Shown here one piece after another: positions 7,976-15,650 of a stretch of DNA of 38,064 bases. Made by a program: the position numbers and the translations under genes. Under the pieces are notes generated by a model that worked only from the letters and a program-made list of their open reading frames with translations, searched no databases and was not told the origin of the DNA. Every line of letters begins with the position of its first letter. Within the stretch, counting starts at the first letter, position 1. This stretch comes from Gemmatimonadota bacterium. Its GTDB lineage: Bacteria > Gemmatimonadota > Gemmatimonadetes > Longimicrobiales > Gaopeijiaceae. The stretch covers positions 1 through 38,064 of the forward strand of contig JAJEBR010000039.1 in the NCBI GenBank assembly GCA_022822445.1, read 5' to 3'.

Positions 7976-9088
7976 TCAGGGCCGCGGCCATCCGACGAGC
8001 CGTCGAAGCTCCACCGTCTCCACACCCAGTTCGTCAACTCGTTGCACGGCCACAATGTCATCATCGGCGGCAAGCACCACCAACCTCTCGGAGGCCGTTA
8101 CTCGCCCCACGCGGTCACCGTCGCGTGAATAGAGCGTCCAACTGCTCCCCGCCGTCCTCGGGTCGTGATAGTGCATGACCCAGAACAAACTGTTCAGTTC
8201 CCGGATGCTCACATGGTAGGGGTAGAACTCGGGCAGCTCCCAGCCCGCGATCCGGCCCATCTCCAGAAAGGCACCACGGTCTTCAGCCGTCAGCGCCCTC
8301 GGTTCCGGCCGGACTTCGGAACCCAGCTCCTGGATCGGTCTTCCCATTTGGTCGAAAACGGAAATCGAAGCGTTCATGTTGTCCAATACGGTGTACCCGT
8401 CGTCCAGCACGCCGGCGGCAGCGCTTCGCTGGAAGGGTCCCGTCCACCGGCCACTCGCTCCACCTCCTGATCCAAAGGGCACCCACAGGCTCTCGCTGGA
8501 AAGGTAGTGGCCCAGGCTGTCCACGAAGTTCCCCAGGCTGTCATACCTGGCAAGCGTCCAGCGAACTCGTTCGACCGTCGGAGACTCGATCGCGCCCCTG
8601 TTCTGGACCGACGAGGCAACGAGAAGCGAACCATCGGGGAAGACGCCCCTAACCAGCGGGTGGCCACGGCCTTCCCACGGACGAATGCCCACAGTCTTCT
8701 CAACCTCTCCGGATCCGTCGAAGACCGTCAGCCGCATGAGCGCGAAATCGTATGTGTAGAGCCATTCCCCGTCGCCCTGGAAGAAGCTGAGCATCCGGTG
8801 TTCTCCCGGGCCCTCTCCCGTTCCGCCGGCGGTCCGTACAAGCTCGCCCGTCTCTTGATCGTAGTAGCGGAGCGTGCCCGAACTGATCTCGGCCAGAACC
8901 AGTTCGTCGCCCACAAACGCAGCGCCGACCGTCTGGTAGAGGGGGTCCTCCGGCTTGTCGCCGATGGTCAGAAGGGGAACGGTGTCGATCCGCACATCGA
9001 TCTGTGTCATCTCTGTCGGTTCGGCGTTGGGCGCCCAGCCGGAGGCGAGTGCGAAGACCAGGACGGCAAACTCTCGCACGGGGATCAC
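7976..9088 (-). CDS. Secreted 6-bladed beta-propeller protein
   Basis: This is a 370-residue protein from GTG at 9086-9088. The start overlaps the stop codon of the upstream TlpA-like gene in a GTGA arrangement, which indicates translational coupling. Residues 1-22 form a signal peptide (MIPVREFAVLVFALASGWAP after initiation). The rest shows NHL-like blades: QTVGAAFVGDELVLAEISSG, then GTLRYYDQETGELVRTAGG, then a GEGPGEH motif that is characteristic of the 6-bladed beta-propeller family of Bacteroidota and Gemmatimonadota. The protein is probably periplasmic or extracellular. Its ligand is unknown. The partners in the operon are the thioredoxin-fold protein upstream and the SRPBCC protein downstream. 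Confidence 0.85.
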   Translation of the reverse strand: MIPVREFAVLVFALASGWAPNAEPTEMTQIDVRIDTVPLLTIGDKPEDPLYQTVGAAFVGDELVLAEISSGTLRYYDQETGELVRTAGGTGEGPGEHRMLSFFQGDGEWLYTYDFALMRLTVFDGSGEVEKTVGIRPWEGRGHPLVRGVFPDGSLLVASSVQNRGAIESPTVERVRWTLARYDSLGNFVDSLGHYLSSESLWVPFGSGGGASGRWTGPFQRSAAAGVLDDGYTVLDNMNASISVFDQMGRPIQELGSEVRPEPRALTAEDRGAFLEMGRIAGWELPEFYPYHVSIRELNSLFWVMHYHDPRTAGSSWTLYSRDGDRVGRVTASERLVVLAADDDIVAVQRVDELGVETVELRRLVGWPRP

Positions 9089-10359
9089 TTCCCGTCCCCC
9101 TCGGGATCCTCCACCGTCCCCAACATGCTCGCCTCCAGCGCCGCCCACCGTTTCTCCTTCAGCAGCTCGTCTACCGCCGCGATCATGTCGGCGCCACGCC
9201 TGTCCACATAGCGGATCACACCCTTTTCGTCCAGGATGTAGATCGTCGGCCATCCCCCGACACGCCACTCGGTCGCGATCGGACCCTCGACCGACAGCTC
9301 TTCGTGGCCGTCCCACCAGGTCCGATAGGCCAGCGACTCCCGCACCTTCACGGCCCGGATCGTTTCCAGCACGGGGTCGGAGTTCACGCTCAGCAGGACC
9401 GCATCCTCGTTCGTGTCCTCATAGAGACTCACCATTGCGCGCTGGAACGGATATTCCACCCGGCAGGGACCACACCAGTGCCCCGAAAAAACGAGCGCGA
9501 CGACTTTCCCCCGGTAATCCTCCAGCGAGAACTCCACACCGTCGGTGTCCTTCCCGGTGATGTTCGGCGCGACCCTCCCAGGCGTCAGGTTTTCGATGAT
9601 GTAGCGGGTGTCCGCGATCACGTCCGTTTCGGGATGCGCCGCCGCGACTTCATCCATGTACGCGAGGACCCGCGCCAGTTGTTCGGGCGACAGACGGCCG
9701 AACTGCAGGAGCAAGCCGGCGTGCCTCAGGTGGGTTGCGGCCTCCTCTTCGAAGCGGTCGGAGACTTCCGGTGCGTTCAGAATCGCACGCAGCGTGGCCA
9801 GGATCCGGTCCACCTGACCGTCCTCGAAGTCCCCGCCATCGGCGTAGAACTCGGCGTTGCTCAGGAGCAGGTCCACGCTTCGGGAGAATACCGGTATGTC
9901 ATCGGTGGGCTTCGGTGGGTACAGCGAGGTCAGGAGAGTCCCCTGACGCTGGGTCAGCTGAAGATGATCGGGATGCTGCTCGCCGAGAGCGGCCAGAAAG
10001 TCCGCTATCACCTCCTGCTGCGGCTCCGTGATCCGGGGCACGACGAGGCGCCGGGCGAAGTTCGCCAGGTGGAAGCTCGCCTCGCCGGCAAAGTCAGCCA
10101 CGGTTTCCTCGGCGCTCATCGCGGCGTCGAGGGCCGCCATCAACTGCTTGAACTGTTCATCGTCGAGCACTTCGCCCCCGTTGTCGTACTCGTCGATCGA
10201 GGGAAACCACACCTGGGCCACTGCAGCGGGCAGGTCGATCGCGGCTTCGGACTCCGCCTCCAGTCTCTCCGGACCGCGCCATCCGAGCATGGGGGAGACG
10301 AGGGCGCCGACAAGGAACGACAGAACGCCGACGGCGATGATGATCCGGGTGCGCTTCAT
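9085..10359 (-). CDS. Membrane-anchored TlpA-type thioredoxin-fold protein
   Basis: This is a 424-residue protein from an ATG at 10357-10359 with GGAGG upstream. A single N-terminal membrane segment or uncleaved signal lies at about residues 6-25. A helical domain follows (about residues 40-255), rich in Leu and acidic residues. The C-terminal thioredoxin domain (about residues 262-400) has the redox motif WCGPC at 295-299 (FSGHWCGPCRVEYPF) and the cis-proline region GGWPTIYILDEKG. TlpA/ResA-like proteins reduce or exchange disulphides outside the cytoplasm, often for cytochrome or metal-site maturation; the partner here is not known. It is the first gene of an operon with the beta-propeller and SRPBCC genes. 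The long helical insert before the thioredoxin domain is typical of Gemmatimonadota and Planctomycetota TlpA fusions. Confidence 0.85.
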   Translation of the reverse strand: MKRTRIIIAVGVLSFLVGALVSPMLGWRGPERLEAESEAAIDLPAAVAQVWFPSIDEYDNGGEVLDDEQFKQLMAALDAAMSAEETVADFAGEASFHLANFARRLVVPRITEPQQEVIADFLAALGEQHPDHLQLTQRQGTLLTSLYPPKPTDDIPVFSRSVDLLLSNAEFYADGGDFEDGQVDRILATLRAILNAPEVSDRFEEEAATHLRHAGLLLQFGRLSPEQLARVLAYMDEVAAAHPETDVIADTRYIIENLTPGRVAPNITGKDTDGVEFSLEDYRGKVVALVFSGHWCGPCRVEYPFQRAMVSLYEDTNEDAVLLSVNSDPVLETIRAVKVRESLAYRTWWDGHEELSVEGPIATEWRVGGWPTIYILDEKGVIRYVDRRGADMIAAVDELLKEKRWAALEASMLGTVEDPEGDGK

Positions 10360-10450
10360 GGTCACTTGCCTCCGATTCCGAGGGCGACCCCTTGCGGCAC
10401 CCTGCGAATCTCTACCGGCGCAAGTCAAAGGAGCCTGCCCTTCAAACGAT

Positions 10451-10467
10451 GCGGATAGGGTATCCGC
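10451..10467. promoter_or_regulatory. Palindrome GCGGATA-GGG-TATCCGC
   Basis: A perfect 7-bp inverted repeat with a 3-bp spacer lies 92 bp upstream of the TlpA-like start. It could be an operator for that operon. No terminator-like T-tract is next to it. Confidence 0.35.
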
Positions 10468-10555
10468 CCACCCGGGACACGGTCAACGCCCCCCCCACCA
10501 ACCTCCTCAACTCCACCGTCGAGGACCTCCCCCCCGGGCGGGACCATTAGACAAC

Positions 10556-10594
10556 TACACTTTACATTCTGTAAAGCCGACGTTACATCGGTCG
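10556..10594 (+). promoter_or_regulatory. Promoter/operator-like motif, copy D (orphan)
   Basis: TTTACA (10561-10566), a 17-bp spacer starting TTCTGTAA, and TACATC (10584-10589) give the best promoter geometry of the four copies. TTTACATTCTGTAAA is a near-perfect palindrome. On the plus strand, however, it points into the 3' end of the ATPase gene, with no plus-strand gene downstream. It may drive antisense RNA or be a relic. Confidence 0.45.
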
Positions 10595-10630
10595 GCGGCG
10601 CGGCTCGCCGTCGTCATCCTTTCCGGTCTA

Positions 10631-12001
10631 CTAAACCCCCAGCGCCCCCACCGGAATCACCGCCACCCCGTCCGGCCTCGTGTACCCGTACCCGCTGCCG
10701 ACGATGACGCCCAGCGCCGCCGGCTCTCCGCACCGCTCCGTGTCCACCCGACCGGCGAACTTGAGCAGCGACCGTACGGCCCGGTCGATCCGCCCGGCAC
10801 CGAGCTTGATCTCGAACGCCGCCCACCGGCCGGGCCCGGCGTCCACGACCGCGTCCACCTCGAGGCCGGTGTTGTCGCGGTAGTGGTGCACGGTCGCCCC
10901 CGCGGCCTGGGCGTAGACGCGGAGGTCCCGCACCACCAGTGACTCGAAGAGCAGGCCGAACCACTCGAAATCGCGAAAGAGGTGGCCGGGCGCAGCGCTC
11001 AGCGCCGCCACGGCGAGCGACGGGTCCACGAAGTGCCGTTTCGCAGCAGTCCGGAGCCGGGACCGTGACCGCAGGTGCGGCGCCCAGGGGGGCTGGTCCT
11101 CCACGATCATGAGCCGTTCGAGCGCGGTCATGTAGGAGCGCGCCGTGTGGTGGTCGATGTTCCGGTCGGGCCCACCGAGGTCCGCCGCCAGTGTGGCCAG
11201 GCTTGCGCAGGTCGCAACGTTGCGGCCAAGCGACTGGAGGAACCGTCCGACCCGTGCCGGATCCCTTCGGGCCCCGTCGACACGCTGGATGTCGGTCCTG
11301 CGGATCTCGCCCAGGTAGTCCCGGTTCTCCGCGATCGCGTCCTCGGGGGAAAGCGGTGGATCCTCCTCCGACGGCCCGAGGTGCCCCGGCCAGCCGCCCA
11401 CGCAAACCAGTTCGGCGATCTCCTCCACGCTCAACTCCGCGGCCACGGAGGGAGCGGGACTTCCCGCCAACAGCCGTGCCAGCGACACCTCGCCCGTCGA
11501 ACGCCCCAACTCGAGGAGCGACATCGGACGAAGCCTCAGGCGCGTGATCCGGCCCGCGCCGCTGTGCCGGGTGATGTCGTCGGGCGGCACCGCCGAACCT
11601 GTCAGAATGAAGTGCCCCCTTCCCGCACGCTCGTCAACGGCGTGTCGCACATGGTTCCACACCTCGGGCACGACTTGCCATTCGTCGATCAGCCGCGGCG
11701 TCTCCCCGCGAAGCAGCAGGCCCGGATCGACCTCGGCCGCTCTGCGGGCGGATGGGTCGGCGTCGAGCATCACCTCGCTGGCCGCCGCCTGTCTGGCCAG
11801 GGACGTCTTGCCGGAAGCTCGCGGTCCCTCGACCAGCACTGCATCCGAGCGCGCGAGGCGACGCTTCAGTTCCCGGTCGGCGACGCGACGCCGGTAGACG
11901 CCGTGTCCGAAAACGGAACGCACGCCGATGACGAAGTCGCGAGTGATCTCCCTCGGCGGAATCGGTTTCGTGCCCTCGGGATTGGCAGGGTCGTTGTCCA
12001 T
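10631..12001 (-). CDS. ATP-binding protein, AAA_14/DUF4143 family
   Basis: This is a 456-residue protein if read from ATG 12001; the open frame extends to 12313, so the start is uncertain and no good Shine-Dalgarno is visible. Walker A is at about residues 58-67 (EGPRASGKTSL), Walker B is RLIDEW at about 103-108, and a sensor strand HFILTGSA follows. The C-terminal DUF4143 part contains FGLLFESLVVRDLRVYAQAA. It ends with a PD-(D/E)XK-like signature: GLEVDAVVDAG, then WAAFEIKLG. Proteins of this type are abundant in bacteria and archaea, are sometimes linked to mobile or defence functions, and have no firmly assigned role. Three spaced direct repeats lie just upstream of the start. A different AAA ATPase of the same general class starts at 37234. 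Confidence 0.85.
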   Translation of the reverse strand: MDNDPANPEGTKPIPPREITRDFVIGVRSVFGHGVYRRRVADRELKRRLARSDAVLVEGPRASGKTSLARQAAASEVMLDADPSARRAAEVDPGLLLRGETPRLIDEWQVVPEVWNHVRHAVDERAGRGHFILTGSAVPPDDITRHSGAGRITRLRLRPMSLLELGRSTGEVSLARLLAGSPAPSVAAELSVEEIAELVCVGGWPGHLGPSEEDPPLSPEDAIAENRDYLGEIRRTDIQRVDGARRDPARVGRFLQSLGRNVATCASLATLAADLGGPDRNIDHHTARSYMTALERLMIVEDQPPWAPHLRSRSRLRTAAKRHFVDPSLAVAALSAAPGHLFRDFEWFGLLFESLVVRDLRVYAQAAGATVHHYRDNTGLEVDAVVDAGPGRWAAFEIKLGAGRIDRAVRSLLKFAGRVDTERCGEPAALGVIVGSGYGYTRPDGVAVIPVGALGV

Positions 12002-12064
12002 CAGGATCCACGGATGCAGAGCGGGCGATTGGCGATCGATGAGGAGGAAGTCTAACGGCTCATT

Positions 12065-12126
12065 CACGAGTTTGCAACGCTCTGAATCACAAGTTTGCAA
12101 CGCAGACACCCACGAACTTGCAACGC
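12065..12126 (-). repeat. Three 16-bp direct repeats at exact 23-bp spacing
   Basis: On the plus strand the units are CACGAGTTTGCAACGC (12065-12080), CACAAGTTTGCAACGC (12088-12103) and CACGAACTTGCAACGC (12111-12126). Start-to-start spacing is 23 bp both times, close to two helical turns. The array lies 64-125 bp upstream of the ATPase ATG at 12001. It looks like an iteron or cooperative operator array. Confidence 0.75.
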
Positions 12127-12158
12127 CCACGGTCACCCAATGGCAATCAGCCCCCCCG

Positions 12159-12617
12159 CTATATCGTCGTCGACCGCTTCCCCAGGCGGAACCGGAACCC
12201 CCCGGTCGATTCCTCCTCTTCGTCCGCCTTCTCGACCGCTTCCCTCCGCGGCGCGCCGTCGCCAACGTCGACCTTGCCGGAGATCGCCGCGACCGCGTCG
12301 GCGATCGTTTCATGGACCGGGATGATCTTGTCGAACCCGCTGAGCCGGACGACGCTGTCGATCGATTCGGGGAGCCCGCACAGGCCCATCGCCTTGCGAG
12401 GCCCGCGGAACCTCTGGGACATGTCGAGCAGGACGCGCAGGCCCGCGCTGCTCATGTACGTCAGCTGGCCACAGTCCAGAGCGAGTGTTCGTTCCCCCTC
12501 CGGGATCCCTTCCTTCAGGGCCTCGTGGAGGGCCGCGCTGTTGCCGCTGTCAACACGGCCGGACAGCGACGCGACGAGCACTCCGGCATCGCGGCTCCAA
12601 TTCACTTGCGCATCCAT
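12159..12617 (-). CDS. STAS-domain protein (anti-anti-sigma factor type)
   Basis: This is a 152-residue protein from an ATG at 12615-12617 with AAGGAG eleven bases upstream. Residues 1-110 form a STAS domain: VLVASLSGRVDSGNSAALHE, then LALDCGQLTYMSSAGLRVLL, in which the serine pair around residue 56-57 corresponds to the phospho-acceptor of SpoIIAA/RsbV. Then comes GFDKIIPVHETIADAVAAI. A charged tail (REAVEKADEEEESTGG) follows. Such proteins act in partner-switching with an anti-sigma kinase; no kinase gene is seen nearby, so the partner must lie elsewhere. It lies upstream of the ATPase on the same strand, but the repeat array separates them. Confidence 0.85.
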   Translation of the reverse strand: MDAQVNWSRDAGVLVASLSGRVDSGNSAALHEALKEGIPEGERTLALDCGQLTYMSSAGLRVLLDMSQRFRGPRKAMGLCGLPESIDSVVRLSGFDKIIPVHETIADAVAAISGKVDVGDGAPRREAVEKADEEEESTGGFRFRLGKRSTTI

Positions 12618-12782
12618 ATCGTCACGTCTCCTTGGGTTGCTCGTTTTTTGGGGTCAGGCGTTGAGTCTATGCCTCGGCGCACCTGTGTCAAGCGGCGGCT
12701 TCGTGGCCCAGCGATTCACTCACCGTCACTGTCTGGATGACAACGGCTTCAGGGAGACGGGACTTCTTGACTGCATGTGGGA

Positions 12783-12805
12783 AAAACTGCGGGAATAATA
12801 CCCGC
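12783..12805 (-). terminator. Rho-independent terminator after hipA
   Basis: On the minus strand GCGGG-TATTATT-CCCGC is followed by AGTTTTTCCC. The hairpin plus T-tract begins 18 bp after the hipA stop (12823), which is ideal placement for a terminator. Confidence 0.7.
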
Positions 12806-12822
12806 GACCAACAGAGAAGTCC

Positions 12823-14133
12823 TCACATTCGGCTACCGACGATCCCCACCCGCCCCTCCACCCACTCCACCATCCCGCCCGGCACGCCCGCGGCGCAGGC
12901 CTGGTCCCGCCACCCCCCGACCGCGTCCTCCACCGCGGCCACGATCTCGCGCCCGCCCCCCGGCACATCGAAGATCTCCCCCACCTCCAGCAGGTCACGC
13001 CGCGCGATCCCGCGGAACTTCCCCCTCACCGACATCTGGTGCTGGCGTGTCCAGGCCTCGTTCTCCGCGTAGGTCACGTCGAATGCCGGCGCGAGGCGCC
13101 AGCGGCCCGCCGGGTTCATCAGGAAGCCGAAGTTCTTGACGTGGTCGTCGAAGTTGACGGTGGCCACGTGGAAGACCATGCGCCGGAAGGCCTCGTTCAC
13201 GGAGCGCTGGCCGAGGCCGATGGCGCGGATGGTGTCGAAGAAGCCCTCGTAGCTGAACACGTACTGATCGTTGAAGTCGATGTGCTGGAGCCCTCCCAGG
13301 CTGTGGTAGTGAAGCCGGGCGAAGGTTCCCGTGGCGTCGTCGAACACCCGGTCGAACCGCCGGACCATGAAGTGCGCGAACGCCCCGTCGCAAAGCAGGT
13401 GCGTCTCGGGCGTGTCGATCCCGGCTTCCTTCGCCATCCGCGAATAGGCGTACTCGATCCTCCCCCACGGGCCCGGACTGCGGGCACGGCGCATCCCCTG
13501 TCCCGCCGCGTCCGCCGTCACCCCGTCGAACTTGATCAGCCAGGGCTCCTCACCGGGCTCGGGGCGCGCGAACCCGGAGCGCACCCGGTTACTGTTCCGG
13601 TCCCAGAGGATCAGCGCTTTCGGCCGGGCCCCTCCCGCGCTGCCGCCGACCTGCATGATCTCCGGCACTGCAACCGACACGTCCCCCTCGACGACCCTGC
13701 GGGCCTGGTCCACGAGGTCCCGGACCGCGAGCGCCGCCTCCGTGCCCCACCACGGATCCAATGGGGGACGGAACTCCAGCGCCCCCATCGCCCGGCCACC
13801 GATGTACAGGAGCCTCTGCAGAGGCGACATGGCGTCGGCCGGCCGACCCCGCTCCTCGAAATACCGCCGGATGACGGAGTTGCCGAACTGGTCCGGCAGG
13901 GCATCCGCGAAGACGCCGGGCAGGCCGAGAAACGCCGGTTTGCGGGCAAGTTCCGGGAAGGTGACCGGCCCCCGCCGGCCCGCCGGAAGGTGGATCGGCG
14001 AGATCTCGAGCCCCGACGTGCGGAATCCCGGGTCGTACTCGAAGGTGATCTTTCCGTCCGCCTCCTCCCTCAGCATGCCGACCTCGCGTCCCCAGAGCCC
14101 GACCCGCGCCCTCACGTCATCGGCCACGGTCAC
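12823..14133 (-). CDS. hipA: HipA toxin, serine/threonine kinase
   Basis: This is a 436-residue, full-length HipA. The N-subdomain starts at VRARVGLWGREVGML (about 7-21), with the HipA_C-preceding motif LPDQFGNSVIRRYF (79-92). The ATP/G-loop region is GGSAGGARPKA (163-173) and the likely ATP lysine is in WLIKF (K201). The catalytic segment is HFMVRRFDR (254-262), the catalytic Asp is in NFDDHVKNFGF (327-337) and the Mg-binding Asp is in APAFDV (352). All key residues are present, so the kinase should be active. HipA homologues are known to phosphorylate translation components such as GltX and to induce growth arrest. It starts with GTG and overlaps the upstream hipB by 17 bases. A strong terminator follows. 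Confidence 0.92.
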   Translation of the reverse strand: MTVADDVRARVGLWGREVGMLREEADGKITFEYDPGFRTSGLEISPIHLPAGRRGPVTFPELARKPAFLGLPGVFADALPDQFGNSVIRRYFEERGRPADAMSPLQRLLYIGGRAMGALEFRPPLDPWWGTEAALAVRDLVDQARRVVEGDVSVAVPEIMQVGGSAGGARPKALILWDRNSNRVRSGFARPEPGEEPWLIKFDGVTADAAGQGMRRARSPGPWGRIEYAYSRMAKEAGIDTPETHLLCDGAFAHFMVRRFDRVFDDATGTFARLHYHSLGGLQHIDFNDQYVFSYEGFFDTIRAIGLGQRSVNEAFRRMVFHVATVNFDDHVKNFGFLMNPAGRWRLAPAFDVTYAENEAWTRQHQMSVRGKFRGIARRDLLEVGEIFDVPGGGREIVAAVEDAVGGWRDQACAAGVPGGMVEWVEGRVGIVGSRM

Positions 14134-14452
14134 CCCGGCGCTCCGTCCGCGGGCGGCTGGCCCGCCGCCGAACCCTCCCCTTCAGCCTCTCGACATCGTA
14201 CGGCGACACCTCGGGCACCGGGATGAACGCCTCGAACGCCTGCAACCGGCCGAGTCCCCGCATCACCCGCACCAGCTTCTCGGTGCCGATATTCCGCCCG
14301 GCCTCCAGCCGGTCGATGGTACGCGGGCTCACTCCGGCGTCGGCGGCCAGATCCTTCACCCGCAGGTTCTGCTGAAGACGAAGCGCCTTCAGCCGCCCGC
14401 CCACTTCACGAAGGACATCCGGGGTTCGGCTCGTGGCGACGATCGCTCTCAT
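14117..14452 (-). CDS. hipB: HipB-like antitoxin, XRE-type helix-turn-helix
   Basis: This is a 111-residue protein from an ATG at 14450-14452 with GGGAGG ten bases upstream. The HTH_3 domain runs from LREVGGRLKALRLQQNLRVK through DLAADAGVSPRTIDRLEAGR (about residues 14-55). The tail after it (VSPYDVERLKGRVRRR) is basic. It should neutralise the downstream HipA and autorepress the pair. It overlaps hipA, so the two are translated together. A promoter with TTGATC and TAGAAT 17 bp apart sits about 80 bp upstream. Confidence 0.88.
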   Translation of the reverse strand: MRAIVATSRTPDVLREVGGRLKALRLQQNLRVKDLAADAGVSPRTIDRLEAGRNIGTEKLVRVMRGLGRLQAFEAFIPVPEVSPYDVERLKGRVRRRASRPRTERRGDRGR

Positions 14453-14533
14453 GGCTCGGTGCCTCCCAGCGGGGTGTGTGCCATCCCCGAGGGGACGGGG
14501 GACTGGTCCCGAGGAAACCGGAATACGGATCTT

Positions 14534-14562
14534 ATTCTATACGCCGATTATGACGCGATCAA
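14534..14562 (-). promoter_or_regulatory. Probable sigma70 promoter of hipBA
   Basis: On the minus strand TTGATC (14557-14562), a 17-bp spacer, and TAGAAT (14534-14539) match the sigma70 consensus well. The leader to the hipB ATG would be about 75 bases. This is an AT-rich pocket in GC-rich surroundings. Confidence 0.6.
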
Positions 14563-14587
14563 GTCCAAAGAGCTATTTGTCCGTCGG

Positions 14588-15382
14588 TTATGGCGCTTTC
14601 ACTTCCGCCGCACACTCCTCCAGCTCCTCCAGCCTCGCGATCAGCGGCGCCTTGTCCGCTTCGCTCACTTCCTCCAGCGACGCGCGCAACGCCCGCACGA
14701 TACCCGGCCCCCTCACATCCCACCTGTACCATTGCCAGTTTCTCGCCTCCCGCGAGTCCGGCCCGGCCGCGCGCGCGGCGCTGCATTGCTCGAGGCCGTA
14801 GCCGATCACCGTCCGTCCCAATACGACAGCCTGGGCGATGTGGCGACCGTTGGGATAGTCGGTCCAATACCTGGCCAGCCTCTTGTTCACGGCCTGCTCC
14901 ACATGGCAATTGGGATCACCCTCGCAGGAGTAGGCATCCGACTCGCTCGCGTACTTCCACAGGATCTCCTCGGCGAACGGGTCCTCCCGGTGCCTTTCGT
15001 ACAGGCTCAGATACGCCTCGTCGCTCACGGTCCAGGCGCTGCCCTCGCCGGTGTACGCGATCTCGTTCCCGAGTGCGCCGATCCAACCCAGCGTCACCGC
15101 ATCGGCCTCCCGGGTCCGGTACTCGCCCAGCACCCTGCGGAGCAGTTCCAGCCGCCGGAGCCCCAGCACTGCCGACCCTTCGGCCACGTCCCGGTGCCCG
15201 CGGCCGCTCACCGACAGCACGGTCAACAGCTCGAGGTGATTGCGCATGGACCACCCCTCGCCGGAGGTCAGGAAACGGTCGACGATCGTCAGGACATGTT
15301 CGCTCGTGTCGCCAGGAGCGGTGTGCGCGGCCGCGACCCAGCAATCCTCCGGCGGGTAGAAGACCCACGCCTCGCCGGCCAC
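14588..15382 (-). pseudogene. 5'-truncated paralogue of the secreted SH3-like protein
   Basis: The readable 264 residues match the C-terminal half of the protein at 4063-5679 in order. Compare CWVAAAHTAPGDTSEHVLTI with CWVPASETAPGDTDEHIRAI; a GHRD segment, LRRLELLRRVLG and QCSAARAAGPDSREARNW follow. The signal peptide, the first SH3-like unit and most of the second are absent. Upstream the frame is closed by TGA within 35 bases. A GTG at 15382 could still start translation, but the product would lack export and half its fold. Its end (RLEELEECAAEVKAP) probably shows the native C-terminus lost from the other copy. It could be an expressed short form, but loss of function is more likely. Confidence 0.65.
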
Positions 15383-15650
15383 GACGGGTGTGCTGGTCCC
15401 TCGGCTTCGGCTTCACCATGACTCCGAACTTCGGTTTTCCTTGAAATGTGAACGGCCATCGCACGTATTTCAATGATCCTGAGCTATCCGGACGAACCGG
15501 CCGATTCTCGGCCCGTCGACCCCCAATCACCCCCATGAACAGGAACCACTTGAAGATTCTCCGCCGCCCATACGTATTATGGAGATGGACCCGACCCCAA
15601 CAGGCCGCCACCGCGCCGCAGGCCCGAAAAGAGCAAGCCGGAGGACCCAA

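Noticed and set aside
12001-12313. The N-terminal extension of the DUF4143 ATPase frame
   Set aside because: It overlaps the STAS gene and the three 23-bp-spaced repeats and reads as Arg-rich low-complexity sequence, so coding is unlikely.
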